NCBI GenBank assembly: GCA_002508635.1
Contig: DACO01000038.1
Coordinates: forward strand, 1-7,672
Direction: 5' to 3'
Length of the DNA stretch: 7,672 nt
Origin: Methanolobus sp. UBA118
Lineage (GTDB): Archaea; Halobacteriota; Methanosarcinia; Methanosarcinales; Methanosarcinaceae
Below the pieces are notes generated by a model that did no database searches, had not been told where the DNA came from, and saw only the letters and a program-made list of their open reading frames with translations. Shown here piece after piece: positions 6,858-7,672 of the stretch. Position numbers and translations under genes: made by a program. Each line of letters begins with the position of its first letter. Position 1 is the stretch's first letter.

Positions 6858-7330
6858 TCCGGCAATTCAGAGATGATGAGAAAGCAGTATCCGTTTCAGT
6901 GGGTTTTGTATTGACCCTGTCAATTACTGTGATCACCATGGTAGTCGTGATCAGTTCTTTTTACACAATGATGGACCGTGCCGAACAGACTGTCATGCGT
7001 GATGAGTTCGAGATACATGGCAACGACATGGCATTGCAGATATCAAACATTGATACCGCCGTACAGATAAGCAGAAATGCAGGAGGGGAAGTCGGCAGTT
7101 TTTTCTTCATCCTGCCACTTCCCGATGAAATTGCCGGCCAGCAATACTCTGTGGAGTTATCGAACCAGACAAATGAGATCATATTCGAATCCCACGGGAA
7201 GTACGCCACAAGAGTTAAAGTGCCCTATAAAGTGCATGAAACCGAAGTTGAATCCGTTAAATTGTACAGCGGATCGAACGAATTCATATTACACTATGAT
7301 CCAGCCTCAAACATGATCAAAATAGACTAA
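6854..7330 (+). CDS. Pilin-like protein, DUF7266-like
   Basis: A 158-residue protein starting at the ATG that overlaps the previous stop (ATGA). GAAGGG lies six bases upstream. The N-terminus reads R-D-D-E-K10 | A11-V-S-V-S-V-G-F-V-L and leads into a hydrophobic helix at about 12-36. The charged run followed by A-V-S-x-x-[VI]-G is the archaellin/archaeal-pilin type junction (compare A-V-S-P-V-I-G), cleaved before the Ala in studied archaea. After the helix comes D-R-A-E-Q-T-V-M-R-D-E-F-E-I-H-G, an acidic amphipathic segment that I recall from the haloarchaeal DUF7266 family, whose members follow the helix with a similar E-x-x-V-x-x-E-L. The remainder is beta-like with few sequons. Likely a minor pilin subunit. 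Confidence 0.88.
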   Translation: MIRQFRDDEKAVSVSVGFVLTLSITVITMVVVISSFYTMMDRAEQTVMRDEFEIHGNDMALQISNIDTAVQISRNAGGEVGSFFFILPLPDEIAGQQYSVELSNQTNEIIFESHGKYATRVKVPYKVHETEVESVKLYSGSNEFILHYDPASNMIKID

Positions 7331-7335
7331 GTACC

Positions 7336-7339
7336 GGAG
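7336..7339 (+). promoter_or_regulatory. Ribosome-binding site of fifth operon gene
   Basis: GGAG lies six bases before the ATG at 7346, within the 15-base gap after the fourth gene. It decides the start of the last gene. Confidence 0.6.
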
Positions 7340-7345
7340 AGTTGC

Positions 7346-7672
7346 ATGAAAGGAAATCTTACAGGATCAGATGATGCAGTATCAGAAGTGGTGGACTACA
7401 GCATCATTTTGGGCATCATAATTCTTGCAACCGGTATCATCATCGTAGCCGGAGTACCCCTTCTGGAAGACATACAGGATGACAGACATTCAGAGAATAT
7501 AGGGCAGAGCTTCGAAGTTCTGGCCCTGAACATGAATAAGGTTGTATTCGGAAATGCCCCGTCCCAGTCGGTCGAACTGAAAATGTACGGAGGTGCTTTG
7601 TCTGTGGCCGGGGACAATTACATGAGCATTGATATTCAGGTCTGGAATTCCTCCTCTAATGCTTATGAAATC
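7346..7672 (+). CDS. Pilin-like protein, DUF7289-like, N-terminal part (cut by window end)
   Basis: Only 109 codons are inside the window, all open, and the gene continues to the right. It starts M-K-G-N-L-T-G-S-D-D10 | A11-V-S-E-V-V-D-Y, followed by a hydrophobic helix at about 18-36. This is again an acidic stub plus A-V-S, the archaellin-type processing site. After the helix, E-D-I-Q-D-D-R-H-S-E-N leads to G-Q-S-F-E-V-L-A-L-N-M-N-K-V, then A-P-S-Q-S-V-E-L-K-M and G-G-A-L-S-V. The order F-x-V-L-A-x-N, A-P-S-x-[ST]-x-E-[LI]-[KR] and a short G-x-L-x-[VL] strand is what I recall of the haloarchaeal DUF7289 family. The ATG is preceded by GGAG, and no competing in-frame start is seen. It probably belongs to the same minor-pilin set. 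Confidence 0.87.
   Translation, partial: MKGNLTGSDDAVSEVVDYSIILGIIILATGIIIVAGVPLLEDIQDDRHSENIGQSFEVLALNMNKVVFGNAPSQSVELKMYGGALSVAGDNYMSIDIQVWNSSSNAYEI

Overview
The window looks like a piece of a methanogenic euryarchaeon, most likely from the Methanosarcinales (a Methanolobus / Methanococcoides / Methanohalophilus-like organism). This is inferred from three things: archaeal class III (prepilin-type) signal sequences, a GAGGTGA ribosome-binding site that fits the archaeal 16S tail, and a very large Asn/Ser/Thr-rich surface protein with many N-glycosylation sequons. No rRNA or tRNA gene is present to settle the taxonomy.

Layout. Positions 1-4613 hold one uninterrupted minus-strand reading frame. 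It starts at 4613 and runs off the left edge, giving 1537 codons without a stop. It encodes a secreted multidomain surface protein: signal peptide, five or six Ig-like (Big_1/invasin-like) modules, a von Willebrand factor A (VWA) domain with a complete MIDAS and a duplicated MIDAS stub, a Tyr-rich patch, a P-domain-like and a PPC-like beta module, and at least six ~50-residue W-[DN]-G-x-x-W repeats that look like beta-propeller blades. Positions 4614-4864 are an AT-rich divergent promoter region. From 4865 to the right edge, five closely spaced plus-strand genes form an operon of short, single-membrane-segment, pilin-like proteins. The last gene is cut by the window end.

How it may fit together. 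The five small proteins have an N-terminal charged stub, a G|Q-like or [DK]|AV-like prepilin-peptidase-type junction, one hydrophobic helix and a sequon-rich beta-type ectodomain. From memory they match, one for one, the haloarchaeal families named DUF7287, DUF7288, DUF7261, DUF7266 and DUF7289, which occur together near PilB/PilC-type assembly genes. A VWA-plus-propeller protein beside a set of minor-pilin-like genes is the architecture of bacterial PilY1 and its minor pilins. The main hypothesis is therefore that the window encodes an archaeal pilus-tip adhesin/mechanosensor and its priming minor-pilin complex. The ATPase and platform genes would lie outside the window; this part is inference.
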